A stretch of DNA of 64,000 nucleotides from Agapetus fuscipes (lineage: Eukaryota > Arthropoda > Insecta > Trichoptera > Glossosomatidae). This document shows positions 11,767 through 22,261 of this stretch, piece by piece. Made by a program: the position numbers and the translations under genes. Position 1 is the first letter of the stretch. Every line of letters begins with the position of its first letter. The notes beneath the pieces are model-generated. The model ran no database searches. It had not been told where the DNA came from and saw nothing but the letters and a program-made list of their open reading frames with translations. The stretch spans positions 9,176,001-9,240,000 of the forward strand of contig OX637345.1 of NCBI GenBank assembly GCA_951799405.1, given 5' to 3'.

Positions 11767-11961
11767 ATAATATTGTGTTTATTTCAAATGTTTGTGTAAA
11801 GTAATTATAAATGTCACTTGACATGTTATTTAAGAATAAATCATTAAATAGTAATCAGTAATATTTTGTACCTGATAATGGACACATTGTTTTAGAAACC
11901 GGTCGTGCATTATCAAATTGTACTCACTCTGTAACCATATACAAATTATTTTTTATTCTAA

Positions 11962-12212
11962 CTTAATATAATCTAAGTTGCATTGATATGTTACATTGGA
12001 GATTCACATTTCATGCATTTTCACAACCAGACACGTACAAGTCCGCGCTTGCACATGCCGCATGTAAACCTACAACACAAAAACCAAATCTCAAATGGAC
12101 ATACACCCTGCAACTCTTGCCGTCCTTCCCAGAGAAATGAGTGACATTGGCAAAGTGAACCATTTTTACAGCATGGGTGGTCAGCCGCATACCAACCTAA
12201 AAGTCAAGGAAC
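11962..12212 (-). repeat. R1, full length
   Basis: ATATAATCTAAGTTGCATTG to AAAAGTCAAGGAA. Confidence 0.87.
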
Positions 12213-12298
12213 AACATTCTAATTTTTAATAATTCAAAATGTTAAACAAACTAGATCACTCTGTAGGAGTGCAATCGTATATTCCATACATTTTCTAG

Positions 12299-12942
12299 AT
12301 TAGATTAGATTCTATATCTAATCTCATCTAAGCTGCAAAGATATATATCATTTATGATTTATATTAAATGCATTCCCACAAGCAGACATGTATAATTTCG
12401 CGCTAACACATGCCCGCATGTGGGCCTACAATATAAAAACCCAATCTCAAATGAACATAAGCCCTGCAACTCTTGCCGTCCTTCCCTGAAACAAGGGTAA
12501 CATTGGCAAAGCTTGGATGGGTAACCGCTCAGGTACACCGCGTGTCGTTGGCATCTTGGACCGGTCCGTAGTCCAGTGGCAACACTTCGGACTCGTAAAT
12601 GGAAGGTTGTGGATTCGGATCCCGGCGGAGCACAAAAATATACCATTTATATTTCGAATGCGCTCTTCACTGGGTTGAAAAATTCATAAAAACCTTTACC
12701 AATGACCGGTCATCAAAGGCCATCCAGCCTTACAGCAACTGGGTCTTGCTTGAGTATTGGCGCTTTGTAGCGACGACCAAGCTCGTACACCTCTGCGGCA
12801 CTACAACAAGTGTCATAGACCCCTAGAGTCTTTAGAATATAGGGAGTCTCCCGCACAGGATTTCTTAAAAAAAAAAAAAAAAAAGTGAACCATTTTTTTA
12901 CGGTATGGGTGCTCAGCCGCATACCAACCTATAAGTCAAGGA
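12299..12942 (-). repeat. R1 split by SINE B2
   Basis: The parts are 12299-12512 and 12886-12942. Removing the SINE rebuilds GGCAAAGTGAACC. Confidence 0.88.
12513..12885 (+). mobile_element. SINE B2 with 5S rRNA-derived 5' segment, inserted in R1
   Basis: It opens with CTTGGATGGGTAACCGCTCA and continues to GTGTCGTTGGCA, colinear with the 3' third of 5S rRNA, including the C-box region. Then come the tRNA-like head (GGTCCGTAGTCCAGTGG; TGGATTCGGATCCCGGCGG), a body with CTTACAGCAACTGGGTCTTG, and the B2 end (CTCTGCGGCACTACAACAAG, CACAGGATTTCTT) with an 18-A tail. It splits an R1 copy between GGCAAAG and TGAACC. Confidence 0.85.
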
Positions 12943-13194
12943 ACCTGTATACCTGTACGTAATCGAGTTGAGATTAACGCAATGTTTTACAGTATTCTTG
13001 ATGTTTGTCGTGTGTTCACACCTTGTAAGTAGGTCAGTGGCGTGACATAAATATGCGTCCACAGGTGTCGGCAGAACAAAGGAGGTTTCATTCTGCGTTC
13101 CGCCCTTGTGCCCCCCTAAGCCGCACCACGTATACAGCTTTCCTCTGTAATATGTACGAGAGCTTTTATCTCAGTGATGAAAAACAATCGGACC
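12943..13194. other. Spacer
   Basis: Unique, moderately GC-rich at 13060-13130. Nothing recognised. Confidence 0.4.
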
Positions 13195-13335
13195 AATTTT
13201 AATTGAAAAATAAATAATGTGAAATTTTCTACCTGAAGATGACCATCTAGGTCGAAAATGTTAGTTATATTGTAATTTACGAGTAAAGGTATTGTGTGTG
13301 AAAATAAAACAAATCAATGAAATTTTAAAGTTGTA
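13195..13335 (+). mobile_element. P2 piece with hammerhead-like motif
   Basis: CTGAAGA (13233-13239), extra T, GACC ... GGTC stem II, GAA, AATGTT, A, then GTGTGTGAAAATAAAAC about 45 bases later, the P2 layout. Stem I has two pairs (AC with GT). Confidence 0.55.
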
Positions 13336-13433
13336 TCTGCTGAAAAAAAGGAATCCAGAACAGGATTTACCTTTTAACGGATCTACATATACCTTCAATT
13401 TAAAACATTCCATTATTTTCATTACACAACTTT

Positions 13434-13668
13434 GGTCTGGTAGATGGTCCAGTTGGTAGAGTATCTGCATTCTATTCCGAGAGCTCGGGTTCGAATCTCA
13501 CGGAGGGTGTCAATTTCCCGTGTTTTGGTGTTTATTTTAAACTCAAAATAAAATACCAGCCAGATTTTCTTAGCCTAACAGAAGAAATTAATACCATCGT
13601 CCTCAAGAATTGGGAAAGTCCCGATTCAAGTGAAGTGGTTAATGTAAGGCCGGCTGCTTTACTGTTGG
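13434..13668 (+). mobile_element. SINE A, 3'-truncated
   Basis: Head with GGTTCGAATCTCACGGAGG and body up to AAGGCCGGCTGC. The terminal 90 bp are absent. Confidence 0.8.
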
Positions 13669-14224
13669 CATTAATCCCCTGAATTAGATCGTTTTTTCTT
13701 CAAGTAAAAACCGGATAACTAAGAAAATATTTAGAAATCGAATTGAAAATACAAGTTTTATTTCACCTTTTATTCATTCAAACTCAAGTTCTTCGTCTAA
13801 TAAGGCATCTTCTGTAGCATAATTGTAACCTAATATTAAATTAAAATTAAAAGTTAACATTTAAATAAAAAGTGATTTTAAACTGTGTTTTTTTAATTTA
13901 ATTCTAAAAATACAATGGACTTTAATATTTTTTAGTGTTGATCTGTGGACCTTTACTGTGTGAACCAAAAAACCCCTCAAAAGATACCTAAGAAAAATGT
14001 TGATTTTCACTGTCTTTTTTTTACACGGCAAAAAACGTGCGGAAATATAGAATAACGTATTTATGAGGCGCAATCCAATATTGTTCCCAGGCCTCAGACA
14101 AAATAAATAAACGCATTTCTCAAGTCACTACTAATTCCATTACTTACCTGAGAAGAGCTGTTATGAAAGGGAGAAGGGGAGGGGGATGGGACTGGGGTTA
14201 TGTTTCTTTCTTTATGTAGTCCAT

Positions 14225-14432
14225 AATCTGTAATCTTAGTTGCAAATATATGACATATAAAAATATATATAACCCACAAGCGGGCACGTGTAAATTCGCG
14301 TTTACACATGCCGCATTTTCCACATGTCAAATGCTTATAAACTCTTTTGAACAAATAAACTTTTAAAAAAGGGGTGGCATTCGCAAATCAAACCAATTTT
14401 TACAGTTGGTGAAGGTGGTCTCATACTTATCT
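14225..14432 (-). repeat. R1, diverged
   Basis: ATCTTAGTTGCAAATATATG to GGTGGTCTCATACTTATC. Confidence 0.7.
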
Positions 14433-14503
14433 AAAAAATAATGCATTAATATGCGAATAAAAATACGCTGAAAAAATATAACAATTGCAATTTAAAACTA
14501 TCT

Positions 14504-14764
14504 TCTAACCTAATCTACGTTGCAAAGATATATTAATATTTAAAATTCATATATAAACGCATGCCCACAAACAGACACGTATAAATTCACGCTTACAAAT
14601 GCTGTATGTGTACTTACAACTCCAAAACCAAACCTCGAATGAACATAGGCCCCCCAACTCTTGCCGACCTTCCCTGAAACAGGGGTGACATTGTCAAAGT
14701 GGACTATTTTTTACAGCATTGGTAGTCAATTTTCAAGCCTCATACCAACCTATTAGTTAAGGGA
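14504..14764 (-). repeat. R1, full length
   Basis: Small insertion (TTTTCAAGCC) near the 5' end, otherwise standard. Confidence 0.85.
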
Positions 14765-15092
14765 TGCAAATAATAAATAACATTTAAGTATATTTAAAAA
14801 AAACAGAACCTTACAAAGATAAATCAGTAAAATAAATCTAAATAAAATAAAAATCCATTTTTTAAACATCCTAGATTACTGCCTTTGGTCTTGTACGAGC
14901 CTCATTTCATAATGTCTTCATACATAAGCCACACGTGTGTGTAAAAATGTCGTATCTCTTTTTTTTATTAAGAAATATTATGTCATTGTTTCTCCACGTT
15001 TTTTATTTGATATTTTTCTCATCACTTTATCACATTTTCACACACCTGCCTGTCGCTTTTTTCAATTTTGTGGGAAAATTACATAACTGTGA

Positions 15093-15247
15093 TGTTCTTT
15101 GACAAGCATGTAGTGTGAGGCCGTCCTTCGATGCTCTGTAAAAATGGTTCACTTTTGCCCATGTCCCCCCTGTTTTAGGGAAATGCGGCTAGATTTTCGG
15201 AGTTGATAATCGTCTGATGTTCAGGTTTTATTTTGTAAGTAAACGAG
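15093..15247 (+). repeat. R1 5' half, diverged
   Basis: TTCTTTGACAAGCATGTAG to TTTTGTAAGTAAAC. Confidence 0.6.
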
Positions 15248-15435
15248 ATGAAGACAACATTTTTCTGCTAATCCCTGAAGCAATGGTAAGGCAATTCTTT
15301 TAAGCGGCATATTTAGTTCAACTTTTTACCGCGTTGTCTCGCAGAAGTATATGCGGCAAGTAAAACCTATTTATTTTCTTATGTAAGGTACCATCAGTAA
15401 CATCAGCCGATTCAATAAAAAAAAACCTGTTCCCA

Positions 15436-15683
15436 GGGTGACAGGTTGGTATGCGGCTGACCACCCATGCTGTAGAAAATGGTTCACCTTGCCAATGTCA
15501 TCGCTGTTTCAGGGAAGGTCGGCAAGAGTTGCAGGGTGTAGGTATGTTTATTTACGTTTTTGGTTTTTATATTGTAGTCCACATATGTGTAAGCGACAAC
15601 TTATTTGAGTCTGCTTGTGAAAATGCATATAATGTGAATTCTTAATGTTACATATCTTTGCAACTTTGATTAGGTTAGATTTA
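15436..15683 (+). repeat. R1, near full length
   Basis: The start is altered (GGGTGACAGGTTGG). The tail is AACTTTGATTAGGTTAGA. Confidence 0.83.
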
Positions 15684-16342
15684 AGTGTTTTGTATCTGTA
15701 TTTTACGTACATTTTATATTTTTGGTCACGTATTACACCCTCCGCGTAATTATTATCTGGAAAAAAGAGTATGATTATTATTAAATGTTTCTTTTAAGAC
15801 ACAATATTATTGCTTGCTTTATTCATCAGATTGATTAAACCTTAAACCAAAGTTGAACCCAGTTCTTAGTATGGAAAAATGAAGTATTTAAAGATAAAAC
15901 CTTTTTATGAATGAGTAGGCGACAGCTTTTGTTTTAAAACACGCAAACACCTTCAGTTATACGTACAAAATATTCTACGAAAGCAAGATACAACGCTGTG
16001 GGTCCTGCAAAAGCTGAAATTCCTGAAATTCCTCACAACATTTGCACGTCGCGAATAATGAATGGCGCCTTGTAGCAGTTCTGCATTCACAAGCCCGAGA
16101 ATCTGCCCCCAGAGAGGGCGCTATTGGGCTCGTAGAAGGGCAATTAAATCAAAAAGCTCCCCGGAGCTTTTCTTCTGCGACGAATCAACGGAAAAGATTC
16201 GGAATACGAAATCTGCGATACGGTAGAAACTCGATTGTCCGAGCTCTTTTTTTTGACCGAGTACACTCCGGATAATCTATAATGTTAGTTAAAACGATAT
16301 ATTTTGAATTTCGGGATTCATATAAAATACAAATTTGAAAAT

Positions 16343-16757
16343 CCCTTGACTTATAAGTTGGTGTTGGACCACCCATGCTGTAAAAAATGGTTCACTTGCC
16401 AATATCACTCCTGTTGCAAGGAAGGACTGCAAAAGTTGCTGGGCTTATGTTTTTTTAAGGAACCCTGTGCGGTAGACTCCCTAGATTAAAGAGACTCTAG
16501 GGGTCTATGACACTTGGTGTAGTGCCACACAGGTGTTGTGGCAGTTAATGTCCTTATCCGGTTGCAAGGCCGTTAGCTGCGCAGTGCTGTGGTGTGTATT
16601 GCGTTGCTTTTTGTTTTTACTTTATTTATTTTAAGTACGAATGCAGCATTTGTAAGCGAAAACTTACACGTGTATGTTTGTGGGCATACATTTAAAAAGT
16701 ACATTTAACGTTAATATATCTTTGCAACTCAGATTAGAGATTAGATTAGACACAATG
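16343..16757 (+). repeat. R1 split by another SINE
   Basis: The parts are 16343-16447 and 16613-16757. Confidence 0.82.
16448..16612 (-). mobile_element. SINE with B2-type tail and a different head, inserted in R1
   Basis: On minus it ends with the B2 tail (GTGTCATAGACCCCTAGAG, CACAGGGTTCCTTAAAAAA), but upstream reads GCAGCTAACGGCCTTGCAAC instead of the B body. It splits R1 at 16343-16757. Confidence 0.7.
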
Positions 16758-17067
16758 ATATATTTTTAACTTGAGATTCATATTAAATGCATGCCCACAA
16801 GCAGACACTTTAGACATGGTATGCTCAAACCTTACCCATACCCGTCTTGTATGTAACTAAAAGCAACGACACTACAAAATAAGAACCTCTTTCCAGTCAT
16901 GCCCATGTATAACTTGCCGAATAATACAAATTAAAATCCAAAACTCAATTGAACATACACCCTGCAACTTTTGCCAACCTTCCTTGAAACAGGGGTGACA
17001 TTGGAAAAGTGTACCATTTTTTACAGTATGAGTGGTCAGTCTCACACCGACCTTTTAGTTAAGGGAA
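16758..17067 (-). repeat. R1 with a 100-bp extra segment
   Basis: The standard ends flank an unrelated stretch at about 16815-16918. Confidence 0.75.
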
Positions 17068-17424
17068 GGAACAAAAATAAGAAAATAGGTACGCATTTGA
17101 AGCTCGGTTAATCGAGGTTCTACTGTACTTTTGTGTGCGGGTAGGTCGGTAAAAGTTCGGCGGTCTATTGGTTCATTAGCATGCATCGAGAGGCGCCCCG
17201 CACTGTGACAAAGTTCGACTCAACTCGTTTCTTCCCTCCTCCCTTCGACCCGGATCCATACCCTTACTTGTCTACTTGGGGGTGGCATGTTGGAGGGGAG
17301 AGAGTCAGAAAAGTGAGGAATTTTTAAACGGAAAACAAATATTGCATCCATTATTCAAGTGTAAAAGTAAATGATACAAAGCATAATCTGCAAATGATTT
17401 TATTTCTTTCTACGCAACTTCTAT
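17068..17424. other. Spacer, mixed composition
   Basis: GC-richer at 17160-17310. No frame of note. Confidence 0.4.
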
Positions 17425-17660
17425 ATCATCTAAGTTGCAAAGCTATATTACATTTGAGAGATCAATATTAAATGCATTCCCATAAGCAGACACGTATAAA
17501 TTCGCGCTTAAACATTCCGCATGTGAACTTACAATCCCAATCTCAAATGAAAATAAGCCCTGCAACTCTTGCCGACCTTTCCTGAAACAGGGGTCACATT
17601 GGCGAAATGAACCGTTTCTTCCTTTCTGTGAATTGTAGGTTGGTATGAGGCTGACCACTA
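17425..17660 (-). repeat. R1, 5' end rearranged
   Basis: 17425-17613 on minus stops at GAAATGAACCGTTTC. It is then joined to a plus-strand R1 start (AATTGTAGGTTGGTATGAGG) at 17628-17660. Confidence 0.72.
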
Positions 17661-17911
17661 AAATCTATAATCTAAGTTGCAAAGATATATCAACATTCAA
17701 CGATGATATCATATGCATGCCAACAAACAGACACGTATAAGGTCGCGCGTACACATGCCGCATGTGGAATACAATATAAAATCCAAACATCAAATGAACA
17801 ACAACAGCAACTTTCGTTGACCTTTCCTGCAACAGGGGTGAAATTTGTAAAGCGAACATTTTTTTTTACAGTATGGGTGGTCAGTCTCATACCAACCTAT
17901 AAGTCAAGGAA
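17661..17911 (-). repeat. R1, full length
   Basis: CTATAATCTAAGTTGCAAAG to CCTATAAGTCAAGGA. Confidence 0.87.
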
Positions 17912-17948
17912 TTACAAAACTCAACTATAGGAACCATTGAAGATAATA

Positions 17949-18286
17949 CGCAACGCAACGCAACGCAACTAAGCTACACATATAGTGTAACTTCTTGCAG
18001 CGTTATCCCCGAAGGGGTCGCATGTGGCGAGTTGAACCTATTTATTTTTACAGGTAAGAGGCCCGATTTACGTCAACCACTTCAGTTGAAGTGGGGGTTT
18101 CCCAGCTCCCGAGAGGGCTGATACTCATTTCTTGTGAAGGCTAAGTACACCTTGCCGGTATTTTATTTTGGGGTTTGAAATAAACAACGAAACGGAAAAT
18201 CATTCCTGACACCCTTGGTGGGATTCGAACCCGAGCTCACGGCATGGAATGCAAGCACTCTACCAACTGAGCTATCGACCGGGCTA
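17949..18286 (-). mobile_element. SINE A, near full length
   Basis: The tail shows four CAACG units on plus, and the head has intact A and B boxes (GAGCTATCGACC and GGGATTCGAACCC on plus). Confidence 0.88.
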
Positions 18287-18679
18287 AGATTTGATTGATA
18301 ATGATTATAATTTATGCATATTTTCCAGAATCGAGATTTTTAAACAAAAACCGTTTTCCATCTCTGTTCCAAGACAAGAATAAGGTGTGATGGTTATAAC
18401 AGCATTAAAAGTTGATGTCCCCTCCTTCATTATTTCTTCTCATTTCTGCGTCCAAATCGACGGATGCCAATAATCTAACTTTGACAATATTCCGCAAACT
18501 CACTTTGCAATTCAAAATAACTCAAATTCATGGATCGAGTTAAATATAATTGTCCTCAAAAGTATCGAAAGTAAAACAGAGAAATCAACGGAGCTTAAAA
18601 CTTTTAAAGGCACGAGCGTTTTGTATTCGCAATCGATTTTAAAATTATTCATAATGCTATGATTTTACTTGTGTTTTTT

Positions 18680-18972
18680 TAATGAAACTACAATGTATTT
18701 CTTTAACAGGATTCATTTTGCACAATATACGGTAACACAGTACCTCTCTAGCTCTATCGACTTCGCGTCACAATGTTTCAAGCGTCTCTGCTCTCCGCAC
18801 TATTGCAGCTCGTATACACAGCTACAAAAGAGACGATTCTTGCATATTCTAGATTATTCTACATACTTCTATGATAGATTTTTCGAAACACATACAGATT
18901 GTTCGACACACACTATCTACACACTAGATACAAGTACGCACAAACTCATAGTTCGTAACAGTAACATTTAAA
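18680..18972 (+). repeat. Unclassified dispersed repeat E, copy 1
   Basis: It shares with 54.2 kb: CGCGTCACAATG, GAGACGATTCTTGCATATTC, TTTTTCGAAAC, TTCGTAACA. It could be a retrotransposon LTR; no coding partner is visible. Confidence 0.55.
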
Positions 18973-19117
18973 TGGACTCTGCAGTCTGCACGTGAATCGA
19001 CAAAGATAAAATTGTGACGTCACACAGCCGGGTTGCTGGAGGTGCGTGTGCTTTTGCAGTGGCGGCTCTAAGGGCATGAAACCGACTGCCACTTGTGGTA
19101 CGATAGATTGTCGACAG

Positions 19118-19186
19118 CAGTCACTTCAAGAGACGTCTCAAGACTGATCAGTTCACCGAATCTTTTGAGGCGCCTTTGAAGTGATC
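19118..19186. repeat. Short imperfect hairpin
   Basis: TCACTTCAAGAGACGTCTCA faces TTGAGGCGCCTTTGAAGTGA with about 23 bases between. Confidence 0.5.
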
Positions 19187-19189
19187 TAT

Positions 19190-19425
19190 GATATATAATC
19201 TATAATCTTAGTTGCGAATGTATATAAGCATTTAAAATTCATATTAAATAAATGCCCACAAACAAACATATGTAAGGTCGCGCGTATGAGTATTTATGAA
19301 TTAAAATCCATTCCTCAAATGAACATAAGCCCTGCAACTTTTGCTGATCTTTCCTAAAAACAGGAGCGATTTTGGCAAAATGAAGCTTTTTTTAAAGGTA
19401 TGGGTGGTCAGCCTCATGCCAAACT
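19190..19425 (-). repeat. R1, near full length
   Basis: ATAATCTTAGTTGCG to GGTCAGCCTCATGCC. Confidence 0.82.
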
Positions 19426-19570
19426 AGGCTAAGTGATAATGCCGCGAAACGGCGCAAATGAAAAATGCCAGTTGATTCATCGTTTTCTAGTGACTTTTAC
19501 GTTGGTATGAGGCTGAGTACACACTACTAATACTTACGAACTAATAAACAATTGACCCAGACATCTAATT

Positions 19571-19797
19571 GAAACTAATCTAAGTTGCAAAGGTATGTAA
19601 CATTGGGGATTATATGCTGACACGTATAAGTTCGCGCTTGCACATACCGCATGTGAACCTACAACATAAAAACCCAAATCTCAAATGCACATACACCTGA
19701 CAACTTTTGCCGACCTTCCCTCAAACAGGGGTGTCATTGACAAGGTGAACCATTTTCTACAGCATGGGTGGCTAGCCGTATACCAACCTATAAGTTA
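19571..19797 (-). repeat. R1, near full length
   Basis: AACTAATCTAAGTTGCAAAG to CCTATAAGTTAA. A stray R1 start on plus (TTACGTTGGTATGAGGCTGA) lies at 19497-19520. Confidence 0.82.
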
Positions 19798-19837
19798 AAT
19801 TCATTTAACATTCATACATCAATAATTAACGGGGCTC

Positions 19838-20035
19838 TTAGTCGGTTGAGCCCAGGCTTTGACAAACTAATGATGCATTTGTATGAAGACCTGTCAATCC
19901 GAGATGGCCGCAAGGGAACAGCTGATTTGTTTTCATACAAATATTACATAATTCGATAGGTAAGAATGCCCGTGCTGATGAAACTTCAGCCCAGGCACCA
20001 TTAGTTTGTCAAAGCCTGGGCTCAACCGACGACTA
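19838..20035. mobile_element. MITE family M, copy 1
   Basis: TIRs TTAGTCGGTTGAGCCCAGG ... CAAACTAATG and complement, about 36 bp. The centre has TGTCAATCCGAGATGGCCGC between TGTATGAAGAC and GTTTTCATACAAATATTAC. Confidence 0.82.
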
Positions 20036-20459
20036 AAATGTCTAAGAATAGCCCCGAATGAATCTTCGCGTTTCATCGTGAGTCGATTGCATCACATTTC
20101 AACAGAAAACAGAAGCATTTCTGGCACGAAGGCGCTAGCGAGTTCCCGGAAGTCTCATCTCCTCGGTACCCATTTTAAGCTCAGCTTTAATACATAATAC
20201 GACGTATACAATAATACCTAATTACCAGTAAGACTTAATCCGTTCCTTAAACATTCATTAGTATTACCTTCATTAAGAAATCATTTTCAGGATGGTTTAT
20301 TACCTGGGCGTTGTTTATGTGTGAAAAACTCCTCAGGAGCCCTCTGTATGCTTGTTTATCACTAGCCAGTGTTCATTTAACAAGAGATTCAGTTGCTGTG
20401 AGGTTAAATCAGCTTACATGAATGGTATTTCTGGTTATTGGAGATAATTTTTTCAAAAA

Positions 20460-20952
20460 AACTCAACTAAGCTAAACAAATAGTGTAACTTCTTGCCTGC
20501 GTTATCCCCGAAGGCGTCGCATGTGGCGAGTAGGAACCTATTTATTGTTACGGGTAAGGGGGCCGGCCTCACACCAACTACATTTCAGTTAAAGTGGAGT
20601 GTCCGAGCTCCCGGGAGGGGGGTGGTTCTCATTTCTTCTGAAAGTTGAGTAAGCCTTGAGATCAAACCCTTGTTCTCGGCATGGAATGCAAGCATTCTAC
20701 CAATTGAGCTATCAACCTTTTGAGCTTGGTCGTCGTCGCTACAAAGCGCCAATTCTCAAGCAAGACCCAGTTTCTGTAAGGCTGGATGGACCTTTGGTGA
20801 CTGGTCATTGGTAAAAGTTTGTGAATTTTTCAACCCGGTGAAGAGCAAATTTGAAAATTTAAATGATATATTTTTGCTGCTCCACCGGGATTCGAACCCA
20901 CAACGTTTGATTCAGAGTCCGAAGTGTTACTACTGAACTATGGACCGTGAAA
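20460..20952 (-). mobile_element. Composite SINE B-A, copy 1
   Basis: On minus, a SINE B head and body (20952-20722) runs directly into SINE A (20719-20460) at GACCAAGCTCAAAAGGTTGA. It has no B tail between the two parts. Confidence 0.75.
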
Positions 20953-20983
20953 CATAGCATGAAAATCAAATAAAACTTTAAGG

Positions 20984-21056
20984 GTTTGTTTATTGATATC
21001 GTGAAAATTCATTTTATATTGAAAATGAAAAAATATAACGCAAAGTTCTTCTTCAA
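20984..21056 (-). mobile_element. P2 end fragment
   Basis: GTGAAAATTCATTTTATATTG with TTCTTCAAGAGTTG, ahead of the LINE's ATC-repeat tail. Confidence 0.45.
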
Positions 21057-21459
21057 GAGTTGATGATGATGATGGATGATTTCTTTCTTGTGGCGCCATT
21101 TAATGGTCCAGGACCATCTCAAGGGCGCCATGGCTTCTGGAGAAAAGTAGTGTCTTCAGTTCCTTTCTGAAGGTGGTGGTAGGCTGGTTCGCGCGAACAC
21201 TGATGGGCAAATTGTTCCAGGCCACCGGCCCGGCCACCGCAAAGCTTCTGTCTGCAAAATTTGATGTGTTCGCTCTATTGGGCACTATAACCTTGTTGGC
21301 AGCAGTAAGGGCAGAGCGTAGTGGTATTTTTGAAGTCTTATCGACAGAACATAGCTCAGCGAGACATGGGGGTGCCGTGCCGTTCAGGGCCCTATGTACA
21401 GTGAGTACAGTATTTATTTCCTCGAGGAGTTTTTGTGTTATCACATAATTTTCAATCAT
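21057..21459 (-). pseudogene. LINE ORF2 C-terminal relic with ATC-repeat tail
   Basis: The ORF at 21100-21459 (119 codons) carries VHRALNGTAPPCLAEL, then NFADRSFAVAGPVAWNNLP, then RKELKTLLF, the C-terminal signature of CR1/L2/Jockey-type ORF2. The stop is at 21100, followed by about 40 bases of 3' UTR and a (ATC)n tail. It is closely related to the copy at 58740-59050 and distinct from the LINE at 23.7 kb. Confidence 0.8.
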
Positions 21460-21531
21460 CTGTTGTCCTTCTTTTTCATATATTTTTTAAGCAAGGTATT
21501 TTGCCAACGATTGTGTTAAAAGACAACTGTA

Positions 21532-21767
21532 CCCTTAGTACGAGTTGCAAAACTTGAAAAAAGTAAAGTTTACGGAAAATATTAAAGAGTGATTTCTCCC
21601 ACAATCTGCCGTTTTTGTTTCTTACACTTTATGGTCTTAGCAAAAGAGTTACAGTGATGAAAAAAATCAAGTTCAAACAAACAAAAACGGCAGATTTTGG
21701 GAGAAATCACTCTTTGATAATTGCCGTAAACTTTACCTTACTCAAGTTTTGCAACTCGTACTAAGGG
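21532..21767. mobile_element. MITE with about 88-bp inverted repeats
   Basis: The ends CCCTTAGTACGAGTTGC and complement enclose matching stretches that include GAGTGATTTCTCCCA and TCTGCCGTTTTTGTT. The centre (CTTACACTTTATGGTCTTAG) resembles that of the MITE at 46.2 kb. No clear target duplication. Confidence 0.85.
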
Positions 21768-21944
21768 CTTCACTTCCGTGAAGTGCCTTTTGTAATGAAA
21801 ACCAATTAAACAGGCAATTAGCAGAATATTAAATAACACACGTGCCTCTCATAACAAAAGATAATACTGTCTCACGAAGTGCCTTTTCTGACTTCAGACG
21901 AGACATAATATCAAAGGCATATGAGTATGGGAATATAAAAAAAA

Positions 21945-22062
21945 ATGGAGGATTAATTTATTTTGTGAGCGCTTTTTTTGTGAACTACACCTCAAAATCC
22001 ATCTGCAAGCTTGGTTGTCTCTATAGAAAGCGTCAATTCTAAGCAAGGCCCAGTTCATCCTG
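21945..22062 (-). mobile_element. SINE B1 3' half, first of an inverted pair
   Basis: AGCGCTTTTTTTGTGAACTA through CAAGGCCCAG in reverse orientation. Confidence 0.7.
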
Positions 22063-22063
22063 T

Positions 22064-22192
22064 CTCACTCAAGCTGGTCTTGCTTGAGAGATTGACTCTT
22101 ACCATAGCGCCGACCAAGCTCGGAGAGGGCTTCTGAGGTGTGATATAGGTACACAAAAACGGCGCTCTTCAAATAAAACATTTTATTATGTT
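22064..22192 (+). mobile_element. SINE B1 3' half, second of an inverted pair
   Basis: GGTCTTGCTTGAGAGATTGA through AAAAACGGCGCTCTTC. With the preceding copy it forms a hairpin of roughly 115 bp arms with almost no loop. Confidence 0.7.
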
Positions 22193-22261
22193 CCTTAATT
22201 AATAAGTTTTCATGGGGCTTACGAAATATACAAGAAAATAAGTTCACTATATAAATAATTA

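Noticed and set aside
12510..12560. A 5S rRNA gene fragment
   Set aside because: The same partial 5S text precedes the tRNA-like head at a second locus, so it is part of a SINE.
18669..18971. 100-codon frame as a gene
   Set aside because: It lies within dispersed repeat E, whose second copy at 54.2 kb does not keep the frame.
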